Shown in pieces: positions 47,401 through 58,509 of a stretch of 64,000 bases of DNA. Made by a program: the position numbers and the translations under genes. Below the pieces are notes generated by a model. The model searched no databases and was not told where the DNA came from. It saw nothing but the letters and a program-made list of their open reading frames with translations. Within the stretch, counting starts at the first letter, position 1; every line of letters begins with the position of its first letter. The stretch is from Lithobates sylvaticus. Its lineage: Eukaryota > Chordata > Amphibia > Anura > Ranidae. The stretch lies in the NCBI GenBank assembly GCA_028564925.1, contig CM053026.1, positions 126,167,386 to 126,231,385 of the forward strand, written 5' to 3'.

Positions 47401-50400
47401 GGTGTGCTATGCGCGCCGTTTAAAAAAAATATGCAAAAATTGCATGCCTCCATACCTTGTTGCCGACCAGTTATTCTGAGGATCCTGAGTCTCGGATCTC
47501 AAAAGCCAGGTGGTTTGAAGAACTTGCTGCCCAGACGTATTCAAGAAACACTGTCCTGTGAACACTGAAATAGAATCTGTAAAGGAACAAACTTGTGATT
47601 AAAAAAAATTATGAAGAAGTAATGTGTCAATGTGTGAGAGTGGATTACCAACCAGCATTAATTCTGGCTTTCTGTGTTCAACAGTTCACATCATGAGGAG
47701 CATTCACCTAGACTGACATGTTATTGTAGAGTTCAGGACTGCCATATAAGCTACCCGATTTTGTGGATCTGGGGGGCCCCCTTATTAAAAGGGGGCTTCC
47801 AGATTACGATAAGCCCCCTGCCCACAGACCCCCACAACCACCAGGCCAGGTTTGTGGGAAAGAGACCATTTTCCCTAACAACATGGGAACAAGATGCCTT
47901 GCTCATTCACCAAAAAGTACTCAAAGAGTTAATAAAAACACACCAGTGTTTGACAAGTCCTTTATAAGGAAAAACATAAGAACGCCGACCCAAATGGATA
48001 AAAAACGCTGCCCTGTGAACACAACTGTTCCCGTCTAGGAACTCAGCCGAATGACGAGTAAACATCAGGGAAACCTGCAGACAGACGATAATTCATCGGT
48101 TGTTAAAGTGGTTCTAAAGGCAAAGTTTTTTTTATCGTAATGTATTCTATTCATTACGATAAAAAACCTTCTGTGTGCTACAGCCCCCCTAATACTTACC
48201 TGAGCCCCATCTTGATCCAGCTATATTGCATGAGAGACTTGGCTGTCTGGGACTCTCCCTCCTAAATTTGGCACAGACACACAGCAGGAATCGAACTGCC
48301 ATATCAGAGTTCAGGACTGCATATCAGATACCTGATTTTGTGCATCTGGGGAGGCCCCCTTGTTAAAGGGGGCTTCCAGATTCCGATAAGCCCCCCCGCC
48401 CACAGACCCCCACAATCACCTGGCCAGGTTTGTGGAAAAGAGATCCCTTTCCCTATCATCATGGGGACAAAGTGCCTTGGGGGAGGGGAGCACCCCCCAT
48501 ACATAGTACCCCTACTCATTCACCAAAAAGTACTCAAAGAGTTAATAAAAATACACCAGTGTTTGACAAGTCCTTTATAAAGGAAAAACATAAGAACGCT
48601 GACCCAAATGGATAAAAAACACAACTGTCCCCGTACAGGAACTCAGCCAAATGACAGTTAAACATAGGGGTGGGGTTACCTGGTGATGTAACTGGGTGAC
48701 CCCGCCCCCATGTCTACCTCTCAGGCAGTGTTTATTTTATTTTTTTTCATTTGGGTTGGCATTTTATTTATTTTTTTAAATAAAGGACTTGTCAAAAACT
48801 GGTATTGTGTTTAACTTTGACTTTTTTTAATGGTGAATGAGTAGGGGTACAATGTACTCGATACTCATTAACATAAGATGGACGGGAACTGGGGCTTCCA
48901 GATTCCGATAAGTCCCCCCCGCACCCCCACAACCACCGGGCCAGGGTTGTGGGGTAGAGGCCCTTGTCCCCATCAGCATGAGGAGAAGGAAACCTGCTGA
49001 CAGCTGATGAATCATTGGTTGTTAAAGTGGTTCTAAAAGGCAGGAGTTTTTTTTTTTTATCGTAATGTGCAGCAGCCCCCCTAATACTTACCTGATCCTC
49101 ATCTTGATCCAGCTATGTTGCACGAGAGACTCGGCTGTCCCTCCTGAATTGGCACAGACACACAGCAGGCACCACTGGCTCTCGCTGCTGTCAAAGTCAG
49201 TGAGCCAATGAGGAGAGAGAAGGGGCAGGGCCGAGCAGCAGCTCTGTATTTGAATGGACACACACAGGATCGGCTCGGCTTGTGTACTCTCATAACAAGC
49301 TGCTTGCTGTGGGGGCACTAGGCAGGAGGGAGGGGCCAAGAATGCTGGTGAGGGACTAGAGAAGAGGAGGATCTGGGCTGCTTTCTGCAAAACCAACTGC
49401 ACACAGCCGGTAAGTATAGCATGTTTGTTATTTTTTAATAAAAAAAAAAAAAACAAGACTTAGTATCACTTTAAGGAAGTGGCGACCGGCTTTCCAGCCC
49501 ACTCCTTAACAACCAGCTATACTATCTGAATTTGAATTATTCCGAAAATTTATAAACACAATTAAACTAAACGAATTTCAACAAAATGTGTTACTATTGT
49601 CATTCGGAGATTCGGGCTGAAACTATTTGCACATGTCTAGTCCTGAAGGCTTCCTTCATCTACGCAATTAGTCCAGTGCAGCCGCCTCTCTATAATGATC
49701 TTAGCCACGGTCACATGCAGGTTACTACCCTGCACTGTACGTGACAACAGTGAGGAACCACTAACAGTCCACCCAGACACAACAATTTTCATTTAAATAT
49801 ATTCTTCAATTGCCACAAGTCATTTAACTTAAGGAGCTTACAATCTAAGGTCCCTATACTGACATATATACACATAGTAGGGCAAATTTAGACAGGAGAC
49901 AATTAACCTATTAGCGTGTCTTTGGAGTGTGTACCAAATGCAAACTCAGTTATAACATTGTAATAGTAGTATCAACATCATCACTGTACTAAACACAGTC
50001 ACATAGCTCATGCAGAGAGGAGAGTTGTGGTGGGGACCAAAAAAAAGCCCTACCTATTACAGACTACCTGCAGAAAGCTACGGGAAGGGCTTGGATGCAA
50101 GAGCATCTCCCTGCATTGAAAGAGCAGCAGTATCTGGTTTGTATTACAGAAAGCTCCTGCATAGAGGAAAAGTTTCACACCAGGTTATTGCAAAATCACG
50201 GAAGAAATGCATAAAGCATTCCCAGATTCAAGTAAGAATACACATGATTCTTTGAATTTAAACAAGCTTTAGGTATATATGATCAACCTCAAGCAGATCA
50301 TCACCCAAGGAGAAAAGCCCAGGGAAGAATCATCTGCTGGACTCCATGGACTGGTAAATACCCGTTCCTTGCAAGTCAAGAGCTATAGTATTAGTAGTTG

Positions 50401-53400
50401 TTCACATATCTTTTTTTTTTTACAACTCAGTGAAGCTCTTATTTAACAAAATAACATAAAGGAAATCAAACTTACTGGCAAAAAGCCACTTCACTGTAAA
50501 TCCAAACGATGGAAGATCAGTCAGTTGTTGATATCCAATTAGAGGCGATTCCACGATTGTATTATTAGTGGAAGATACAGCTGTCAGATATTTGCCAAAA
50601 AATGTTCCATTTTTAAAGACAGTATCAATGGTCATATTAGAGCCAAGATCATTCTTCCACTGACCAGCCAGGTTGCACTTTGTAACCTAAAGAAGAAAGA
50701 GGGAGTAAATCATTTGTGGTATTCAGAATCTGCACCTGTCCACAAAAAATATAGCAATAGAAATAAGGTTCTAGGTAAAACTTCATTTTGGAAAGAGTGG
50801 GGAATGGTTAGATCCTTCGGGTAGTCACCTCTCTCTTTATGTCTATAGTCACCAGGAACAAAAACGAGGGGAAATACAAAATTCATTCATAAAACAGGAA
50901 TTAAAGTGGTTGTAAACCTCAGACATGAAATATGAACGAACCATATCCCTCCATAGTGTGTACTTGTCTCAATTAGGAGCACTAAGTGTAATTTGTCTGC
51001 TGTTCCATTCATCTGCTATAAGCATGTGTCACTTCTGACAAGTTTTTCGGCCACCAAGAGAAAAAAGGTGACAGCGGTGGGTGCTCCAGCTGATTGACAG
51101 CCTCAGCTCTGTTCCTGTGAGTTGTGTGGAGGGGGGGGGGGGTGTCTCTTCCCTCCAATCAGCTCACAGAGCTCTCCTCACTGAGCTCTGCAGAGTGTAA
51201 CTTTAGCTCTCCCCCCCTTTTTTTCTAAACTATGACAGGTTTTATAAATTCAGCACTTTGAATGGATATTGAGAAGAGAAGACTGTAGATAAACAGGCAC
51301 AACTTATGTAGGAGGATTTGTTTCATCTCTGGGTAACATCTGAGGCCAATCACCTCACTGGGTAAATGTTAGGGTTTACAACTACCTTAAAGCTAAACAC
51401 CAACTTTTGCTACACTTAACATAGTCCTTTTGGGCCAAGCTGGCCCAAACAAACTATGTCCCTCACTAACATGTGAGGCCACTGGATGTGTAGTATAAAC
51501 TGTATGTAGCTGAGGCTACATACAGCATACCACACTGTGTTCCAGGTTCCAGACGAGACTTCCTGTCTCATACCCGGAACACAATAGAGTCTATCTGATC
51601 GGAGCTCAGTCAGAGAAAGTGATGTATTCTAGCAATGAATACAAAGCTTCCTCTGGTTGGCCGAGTCAGAGGTTGTGACATCAGTCTGCCTCTCTGACTC
51701 AACCAATCAGAGGAAGCTTTGTTTATACAGTTTATACCGCATATCCAGCGGCCTCACATGTTAGCGAGGGACATCGTTTGTTTGGGCCAGCTTGGTAGCA
51801 AAAAGTAGCAAAAGCTGGAGTTAAGCTTAAAAGAGAAATACGCTAATGAGGACACCTGTTCTGTAAACAACTGGCTAAGGCCCCATTCACACTTGTGCGA
51901 CTTGTCCTGCAACTTGGGACTGCAAAGTCGCATGACAAGTCATACCCCATGATTTCCAATGAGTACCGTTCATATCTGTGCAACTTCAAGTTGCAGCGAC
52001 TTCAAAGTAGTCCCTTTGGTCTGACTTTGATGCGACTTGAGGTCCATAGACCTCAAGATTACACAGGCATTGCTCCAAGGCGCATCAAAGTCGCATGACT
52101 TCCGGGTCACACAAGTGTGAATGGGGCCTAAGAGGGGAGTTCCCTTCACTGGCAAATTTCCTCCAACTTATTGGACATGAAGGGAAATATCCTCAATCGG
52201 ACACAAACAGCAAAAAGTAAGGAGACAGGGGTTTGTCCCATCCCTACTCTACTCCTTACTTTTCTAGGAGCCACCCACCCTCCAAAAAAATAAAAAAGAA
52301 AGCTGAAAAATATAGTATAAAAAAGCCTTGAGAGAATTTCTGTATGTTTGGAAGCAGTGGTCTCTATGCAGTGCTCAACCCCCCCCCCCCCACCTCCTTC
52401 CTACTGGGATGAGTTTTGCTGATTGCAGAGCTATAGATCTGACTCAGCAGGGGCATGTCAGACCACTGCAGAGAAATCACTGCGTCCACACTCTGCAGCA
52501 TTGTGGCAGGGGAGAGGCTTGTCTACTCGCTGTGTAGCTGCTTTCTAAAGAAAACATATTGTGTACCTGCCCCATCTCCTGTCTGGTGCGCCAGTGAGCG
52601 CTGAATGAGCAGAATAGAGAGTAATGACTGGCAGTCATTGTTCTCCGATGAGAGCTGACCTAGAACTAAGCATTCAAAGATTGTGTGATCGCCCAGTTCT
52701 CAGGCTCAGAGGCAGCGGGGGACAGCTGCAACATCAAACTGAAAATGCAGCATGGTGATGAGTATAGATGCTTGTTTTTTTTTATATAATTCCATATTTC
52801 TCTTTTAAGAGATGTCCGCATAGATGGCAGCGTAACTGCAGGCAGATACAGACGTATACAGAGAAGACAGTAATGGGAGATGTTTCCACACTTTTATAAT
52901 GCTATACATTTTTTGGTCCATAGATCAAACTTGGGCAATTTAAAGTACTGTACTGTCAAAAAGTCACAAAATACTATCAATACAAACTTCCAAGTTCTGT
53001 AAAGGATTTCCAGTTGCTGCATCTGCCTTTATCTGCCTGCTAAGATAGGTATGGAGACATCACTTACTTCTGAGTTGTTTTCTTTTGTTTTGGATAATGA
53101 ATTAGAACCTCTTCAATTTTTCACTGTGTCCCTATCAGGGAGATATTCATTAATTTCCTGTGAGGACAGAGCTCTTCCGGAATTTATTATATGGGACATG
53201 AAGCGACCCGGTCGGGAGCTCCGTGACCACGGCCGCGGGACCAGCGGACCTGATCGCCGCTGGTGTCCCGCGATCGGGTCAGAGAGCTGAAGAACGGGGA
53301 GAGGTCTGTGTAAACAAACCTCTCCCTGCGCTTCCTACACTGCCTGTCACTAATCGGCTGTTCCCTGTCATCGGGAAAGCCGATCAGTGACGTCAGACAC

Positions 53401-56400
53401 GCCCCCTAATGTAAAAAAAACAAAATAAAAAAAACACACACATCACAGACCATAACCCTTCCCCGCCCCCTAGTGGTTAACTCTTTCACTGCCAGTGTCA
53501 TTTATACAGGAATCAATGCATTTAAATAGCATTGATTGCTGTATACATGACAATGGTCCCAAAAATGTGTCAAAAATGGCCGATGTGTCCGCCATTAAGG
53601 TCGCAGTCACAACAAAAATCGTTGATCGCCACCATTACTAGTAAAAAATATATATTAATAAAAATGCTATAAAACTATCCCCTATTTTGTAAACGCTGAG
53701 GAAAAAAAAGTGTTTTTTTATTATAGCAAAAAGTAAAAAATATTGCATTTTTTTCAAAATTGTCGCTCTATTTTTGTTTATAGCGCAAAAAATAAAAACC
53801 GCAGGGGCGATCAAATACCACCAAAAGAAAGCTCTATTTGTGGGAAAAAAAGGACGCCAATTTTGTTTGGGAGCCACGTCGCACGACCGCGCAATTGTCA
53901 GTTAAAACGACGCAGTGCCGAATCGCAAAAAAGGGGCCTGTTCCTTTGGCTGCAAATCGGTCCGGGGCTGAAGTGGTTAATGCAAATCCTTGTGACTATT
54001 CTGAGCAGGAGATTAACTTGACCTTTTCCCGGGAAGTGAAGTATTGATTGCGAATTGGCCTCCCTTCATTGCATATCCAAACATGGGATTCTTTGAAGTG
54101 AATATGTGTAGAACAATGAGGTTTGGGTCCCATTGTGTAAATACGCAATGGGATTCTTTGAAGTGAATATGTGTATAACAATGAGGTTTGGGTCCCATTG
54201 TTTAAATAGCACTTTTGATTTTTCATGTTAGTGTTCCATAGACTTTAACGGTGTTCCGGCAGCTTTCGAATTTGCTGTGAACACTGCATATTGTTTGCTG
54301 TTCGGCGAACAGTCGAACTTACGTTCGACTCGAACATCGGGCTCATCCCTATTGTAGAACAATGAGGTTTGGATCCCATTGTTTAAATTCACAACTTAGG
54401 CACTGAATTGTCTGGTCTAACAGACACTTCTGTGAAGCTATGTTGCGTGCCCTCCATAGATACAAGCTAAATTAAATATATTCAGAATTACAATATTTTA
54501 CAGCTAATAATTGGGATTTCACATAAACTCATAAGGCAACAATATGCTTAATCAAAAATGAACGTATAATAAAATGTGATGCATAATCACATTTTATTAT
54601 ATGTTCATTATTTGATTAACCACTTCAAAACCGGGCCATAGTCAAATAACGTCCGCAGATGGGATCTCCCATCCTGGGCGGGCATCATATGACGTTCTTG
54701 GGCTTCTCGCCGATCCCGCGGGCCTGCAGTGTGGCGATCAGGGATGAGGCATGTCCCTCAGACACAGCCCTTCCCAGATCCGTGTAAAGAGCCAATAAAA
54801 AATGTCTCTTTACCACGTGAGCGGCTGTGTCCAATCACAGCGGGGCACATGTACTGTCCACGTGCACGGTGCTCGTGTGCACCCCTAGGGCGCAAGCAGA
54901 GCAGCGATCGGGGATGAGGCTTGTCACCCTGACACAGCCCAACCCCCGATCGCATTAAAGAGTCAATGAAATTGGCTCTTTACCACGTGACTGGCTTGAT
55001 GATTGGACACAGCCAGTCACAGAATGTCAACAAACCGCAGTAATGAGATGTTACCGGGTTCTCCTCCTCACACACTGATCATGGGTGAGAAGGAGATTTG
55101 GGTAACATCTCGTTATTGCTTACAGTGTACATCAATCACACCGATTGCCCCCCCCCCCCAATAAAGAGGACCTGTCACCAGCCATCAAAGTACCTGTCAC
55201 CAGCTATTAAAATATCATCTGAGTACCTGAGTGCCTGTCACAGTTCATCTGAGTACTCGAGTACCTTTCACAGTCGACCTAAGTACCTGTCACAGTTCAT
55301 CTGAGTACCGAGTACCTGTCACAGTACCTGAGTACCTGTTACAGTCCATCTGCATACCTAAGTACCTGTCACAGTTCATCTGAGTACCGAGTACCTGAGT
55401 ACCTGTCACAGTCCATCTGAGTACCTGTCACAATTCGTCTGAGTACCGAGTACCTATCACAGTACCTGAGTACCTGTCACACTCCATGTGCGTACCTGTT
55501 ACTGTTCATCTGAGTACCTGTCACAGTACATCTGAGTACCCGTCACAGCCCATCTGAGTACCTGTCACAGCCCATCTGAGTACCTGTCATAGCCCATCTG
55601 AGTACCTGAGTACCTGTCACAGCCCATCTGAGTACCTGTCATAGCCCATCTGAGTACCTGAGTACCTGTCACAGTTCATCTGAGTACCGAGTACCTATCA
55701 CAGTACCTGAGTACCTGTCACACTCCATGTGCGTACCTGTTACTGTTCATCTGAGTACCTGTCACAGTACATCTGAGTACCCGAGTACCCGTCACAGTTC
55801 ATCTGAGTACCTGTCACAGCCCATCTGAGTACCTGTCATAGCCCATCTGAGTACCTGAGTACCTGTCACAGCCCATCTGAGTACCTGTCATAGCCCATCT
55901 GAGTACCTGAGTACCTGTCACAGTTCATCTGAGTACCTCAGTACCTGAGCACCTGTCACAGCCCATCTGAGTACCTGTCACAGCCCATCTGAGTGCCTGT
56001 CACAGTCCATCTGAGTACCTGTCACCGTTCATCTGAGTAGCGAGTACCTGTCGCAGTCCAGCTGAGTACCCTAGTACCTGAGCACCTGTCACAGTCCATC
56101 TGAGTACCTGTCACCGCCCTTCAAAGTACCTGTCACTGCCCTTCAGAGTACCCGAGTACCAGTCACCAGCCCATTAGAGTACCCAAGTACCTATCTGTAG
56201 CCCATCAGAGTACCCAAGAACCTGTCACCAGGCCATCAGAATACCCGAGTACCTGTCACCAGCCCATCATAGTACCCGAGTACCTGTCACCAGCCCATCA
56301 GAGTAACCAAGTACCTGTCTCCAGTCCATCTGAGTACCCAAGTACTTATCTGCAGCCCATCAGAGTACCCGAGTACATATCTGCAGCCCATGCCTCATAG

Positions 56401-58435
56401 AATATACGTTGGGGTGTTTGCTTTCCACAATTGGGTCATTTTGTGGGTAATTCTATTGTCCTGGTGCTCCAGGGCATTCAAAAGTGTAATAGGTTGTTAG
56501 GAAATTAGAGGTGTAATTTATGCTCCTAGAATGCCTGACTGTGCTCCCTGCATGTTGGGCCTCTGTATGTGGCCAGGCTGTTTAAATGTCACACACGTGT
56601 GGTATCGCCATAGGAGGAGTAGCAGAATGTAATTTGGGGTGTAATTGGAAGTATGCATATGCTGTGTGTGAAATTTGGGGTGTCATTTTTGCTCTATACA
56701 TGCTTTGAGAAATATCTTATAAACTGACCACTTTGTGTAAAAAAAAAAAAAAAAAAAAAAGTTTTAATTTTCTTTCCACGTTTTCCAAAGACTTGTGGAA
56801 AAAAAATTAACCGTTCAAAAGACTCATTATGCCTCACAGAATAGACGTTGGGGAGTTTTCGTTCCAAAATGGGGTCATTTTGTGGATAATTCCATTGTCC
56901 TGGTACTCCAGGGCCTTCACAAATGTAATAGGTCATTAGGAAATTAGAGGTGTAATTTATGCTCCTTGAACGGTTCTAGGAGCATAAATTACACCTCTAA
57001 TTTCCTAATGACCCATTACATTTGTGATGCTGCTCCCTGCATGTTGGACCTCTCCGTGTGGCCAGGCTGTGTAAAAGTCACACACATGTGGTATCGCCAT
57101 ACTCAGGAGGAATAGCAGAATGTATTTTGGGTGTAATTGGAAGTATGCATATGCTGTGTGTGAGAAATAACTTATGAAAATTTTGTGGGGGAATTTTCCC
57201 AAGAATTGTGGGAAAAAATTACAACTTCAAAAAAAAAAAAAAAAACTCACCATGCCTCTTACTATATCCCTTTGACTGTCTACTTTTCAAAAAGGGGTAA
57301 TTTGGGAGGTATTTGTACTTCTTCTGACACTTCAGGGCCTCAAGAAATGATAGGCTGTCAGTGCATCAGGTGTGATCAATTTTCAATGATTTGCACCGTA
57401 CCTTGTAGACTCTATAACTTTCACAGAAACTAAATAATATCCACTAATTTGGGTTATTTTTACCAAAGAGATGTAGCAGTATAAATTTTGGCCAAAGATT
57501 ATGAACAAAAATTACTTATTTTCACAATTGTATCATAGAAACTAAAAAAAAAAAAAAAAAGTGTTTTTTTTTTTTCAAAATGTTCGCTCTTTTTTCACTG
57601 TCACAAAAAATGAAAAAACCCAGTGGTGATTAAATACCACCAAAAGAAAGCTCTATTTGTATGAAAAGAATGATACAAATTTTGTTTGGGTACAGTGTTG
57701 CATGACTGTGTAATTGCCAAAATGTGAGCGCTGAAAGCTAAAAATTGGTCTGGGCAGGAAGGGTGTATAAATGCCCTGTATTGAAGTGGTTAAGCACTGC
57801 AATTATTTTATAGTATTTATGTTATAGGTGTATGCATATTAACCTAAATTGTGAGCTGCTTGTATTTAATCACTGGCACTGACTTTTTTTCTTTGTCACA
57901 CATATTATTGAAGTTATAAAACCCTTTTGAAGTCACAGCCAAAGTTGCAAATATAAGACAAAGAAACAACTTTCTTGCGACTTTTGCAATTTTAACATTG
58001 CAGCCTATGGCACTCATTTCGCAAACAAGACACAAAAAAAAGTAGTGCAGGAATAATTTTTTTGCCACAGCAATTAAGATGGCACCCACTGAAATCAATT
58101 TGTTTTGACTTGTCATGCGACTTTGTGTCGCACATCACAACAAGTTGCATGAGAAGTTGCAGCAGTGTGAACATGGGCTCACACTTCACGTTTCTTGGCT
58201 AGCAAATAAAATGTATTATCACCCTTACACTCTCCTACTTGTTTGTAAATGCATGTATTCATTATCAAATTAATAAGAAGAGCAGAGTGGCTATACCATA
58301 CACAGACAGAATATTGGCAATGCTAGCATTTCAATATAGGAGACAAAAACTTAATACCCTTCTATAGTTTACCTTTTCACCGGTACAGAGAGTGAAGCTC
58401 AGCAGAGCCAGAGTGAGTACTGCAGGAACCTTCAT
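44367..58435 (-). CDS. avd: Avidin-family secreted biotin-binding protein (4 coding exons)
   Basis: Exons 58373-58435, 50476-50686, 47456-47576 and 44367-44400 join in frame to 429 nt, giving 142 aa plus a stop, all with GT-AG introns. The order is signal peptide (MKVPAVLTLALLSFTLC), then CNLAGQWKNDLGSNMTIDT, GKYLTAVSST, ESPLIGYQQL, FGFTVKWLFA, VFTGQCFLN, TTWLLRSETQ, NNWSATRVGYNMFSPRK. Set against chicken avidin it keeps the biotin contacts Asn12, Tyr33, Thr35, Trp70, Phe72, Phe79, Trp97, Leu99, Trp110 and Asn118 and the Cys4-Cys83 pair. The 38-40 loop is SST rather than TAT, and Ser73 is replaced by Ala. Five N-glycosylation sequons are visible (NMT, NGT, NNT, NTS, NWS). It probably acts as a secreted tetramer that withholds biotin. 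Confidence 0.94.
44598..44844. mobile_element. MITE in avidin intron 3 (GCGACTTCAAAGTC type)
   Basis: Left end TTAAAGCCCCACTACTGC and right end GTGTGTAAGGGGCCTAA, with the internal words GCGACTT and AAGTCG. It is related to the better-kept element at 51876-52131. Confidence 0.6.
45455..47195 (+). mobile_element. CR1-like non-LTR retrotransposon (LINE) fragment
   Basis: Reverse transcriptase readable in several frames: INKSPGPDDLH (46.0 kb side), NYRPVSLTSI, CDLDFAKAFHTVHH, GRVQRVVINGEDSEWSNVES, VPQGSVLGPILFNLFINDLE, FVDDTKLSRA (the normally ADD catalytic box is VDD), KNLGVLVDDRLS and FSLEKRRERG. This motif set is that of CR1/L2/L3-type LINEs. The endonuclease part is missing at the 5' side. 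There are several frameshifts (near 45960, 46180, 46310, 46760 and 47110). It sits antisense in avidin intron 3. Confidence 0.9.
47190..47310 (+). repeat. Short tandem repeat of CATACTACCCACC type
   Basis: Three imperfect copies of ACATACTACCCACC followed by ATACAC, just past the LINE fragment. Confidence 0.6.
47456..47576 (-). CDS. avd: Avidin coding exon 3
   Basis: The acceptor TTTACAG is followed by ATTCTATTTCAGTGTTC. The alternative AG 12 bp downstream is also in frame but would drop four residues. The upstream one gives NSISVFTGQ, which aligns without a gap to ESTTVFTGQ of chicken avidin. It ends WSAT plus two bases of Arg before GTATGG. Confidence 0.92.
47690..49015. repeat. Layered copies of an AAAGGGGGCTTCCAGATT repeat
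   Basis: AGGGGGCTTCCAGATTACGA (near 47799), AAGGGGGCTTCCAGATTCCG (near 48368) and GGGGCTTCCAGATTCCGATA (near 48892) show three related segments, two followed by CACAGACCCCCACAA and TAAAAACACACCAGTG-like words. The same repeat forms the arms of the foldback at 59226-61153. A TTAAAGTGGTTCTAAAGG MITE start lies at 48103. It lies in avidin intron 2. Confidence 0.7.
49022..49474. mobile_element. MITE, TTAAAGTGGTTCTAAA family
   Basis: TTAA plus AGTGGTTCTAAAAGG at the left. AAGACTTAGTATCACT plus TTAA at the right, imperfect inverted counterparts. A truncated copy of the same family starts at 48103. Confidence 0.75.
49475..50475. other. avd: Avidin intron 2, unassigned part
   Basis: No repeat ends or coding sequence were recognised. 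A polypyrimidine/T run lies near 50411-50420. Confidence 0.45.
50476..50686 (-). CDS. avd: Avidin coding exon 2
   Basis: The acceptor CTTTCTTCTTTAG is followed by GTTACAAAGTGC. It encodes 70 residues plus one base, VTKCNLAGQWKNDLGSN to FGFTVKWLFA, before donor GTAAGT. It holds the WxNxxGS-type start of the first beta strand and three of the sequons. Confidence 0.95.
50901..51390. mobile_element. MITE, TTAAAGTGGTTGTAAACC family
   Basis: TTAA plus AGTGGTTGTAAACC at the left. GGGTTTACAACTACC plus TTAA at the right. It is the first of three MITEs that abut at TTAA. Confidence 0.85.
51387..51830. mobile_element. MITE, TTAAAGCTAAACACCAACTT family
   Basis: Left end GCTAAACACCAACTTTTGC and right end GCAAAAGCTGGAGTTAAGC are inverted. 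The inner arms AACAAACTATGTCCCTC / GAGGGACATCGTTTGTT also pair. It shares TTAA with both neighbours. Confidence 0.85.
51826..52809. mobile_element. MITE, CTTAAAAGAGAAATA family, with a nested MITE
   Basis: Terminal CTTAAAAGAGAAATA (51826-51840) is perfectly inverted at TATTTCTCTTTTAAG (52795-52809). It is interrupted by the MITE at 51876-52131 and contains a C run at 52380-52391. Confidence 0.82.
51876..52131. mobile_element. MITE, TAAGGCCCCATTCACACTTG family, nested
   Basis: Left end TAAGGCCCCATTCACACTTG and right end CAAGTGTGAATGGGGCCTAA are perfect inverted repeats. The interior is dense in GCGACTT and AAGTCGC words. Confidence 0.9.
53199..53976. mobile_element. TTAA-family element, left end worn
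   Basis: The right end GGGGCTGAAGTGG is followed by TTAA (53977-53980). The subterminal block CCAAAAGAAAGCTCTATTTG lies 133 bp inside. The left end near 53199 is not clear. Confidence 0.75.
53981..54545 (-). repeat. Composite interspersed repeat, reverse copy
   Basis: Reverse-complement of sequence at 61320-61520 (GGATTTGCATTAA, CAGAATAGTCACAAGG, GATCCCATGTTTGGATATGC) and of 59033-59180 (AGTTTATGTGAAAT, TGTTAGACCAGACAATT). Another unit is inserted near 54230-54350. The family is not identified. Confidence 0.6.
55170..56395 (+). repeat. 22-bp minisatellite with higher-order structure
   Basis: More than 40 units of CTGAGTACCTGTCACAGCCC/TTCAT type. Blocks of several units recur, for example the series containing CACTCCATGTGCGTACCTG at about 55480 and 55720, showing duplication of larger segments. 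Confidence 0.93.
56918..57026. repeat. Perfect long hairpin (49-bp arms, 11-bp loop)
   Basis: Left arm 56918-56966 and right arm 56978-57026 are reverse complements with one mismatch. The words TTAGAGGTGTAATTTATG and CATAAATTACACCTCTAA face each other. Confidence 0.92.
57794..58372. other. avd: Avidin intron 1, 5' part
   Basis: 58100-58195 shows a worn MITE segment (GTCATGCGACTT, AGTGTGAACATGGGC) like the one at 51876. Nothing else was recognised. Confidence 0.45.
58373..58435 (-). CDS. avd: Avidin coding exon 1 (signal peptide)
   Basis: 21 codons from the ATG at 58435: a basic residue, then a hydrophobic core VPAVLTLALLSFTLC and TGEK, directly before donor GTAAAC (phase 0). Cleavage is likely near CTG/EK, leaving a mature start close to VTKCNL, as in avidins. 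Confidence 0.92.
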
Positions 58436-58486
58436 CTTAATGGTGTCTCCCCAGGATCTGAGTTCTCCAGCTTAGCAGTGTTGCTG

Positions 58487-58494
58487 TATTTATA
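58487..58494 (-). promoter_or_regulatory. avd: TATA box of the avidin gene
   Basis: TATAAATA on the minus strand, 52-59 bp upstream of the ATG. This leaves room for a start point near 58462 and a 5' UTR of about 27 nt. Confidence 0.7.
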
Positions 58495-58502
58495 CAGCTG
58501 GA

Positions 58503-58509
58503 TGACTCA
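58503..58509 (-). promoter_or_regulatory. avd: AP-1-type site upstream of the avidin TATA box
   Basis: TGAGTCA on the minus strand, 8 bp upstream of the TATA box. Chicken avidin is known to be induced by inflammation and by progesterone, so an AP-1 site would fit. Function here is an inference. Confidence 0.5.

Larger units (their letters stand above)
54620..57789. mobile_element. 3.2-kb TTAA-family element
   Basis: TTAA at 54616-54619 and 57790-57793. Left end CCACTTCAAAACCGGGCC and right end CTGTATTGAAGTGG. The subterminal block AAAGCTCTATTTG ends 129 bp from the right terminus. It contains a 22-bp minisatellite and a long hairpin, and no transposase. It lies in avidin intron 1. Confidence 0.88.

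Noticed and set aside
55170-56395. Possible coding or CRISPR-like repeat array
   Set aside because: Period of 22 bp without unique spacers and without a maintained open frame. It is a minisatellite.
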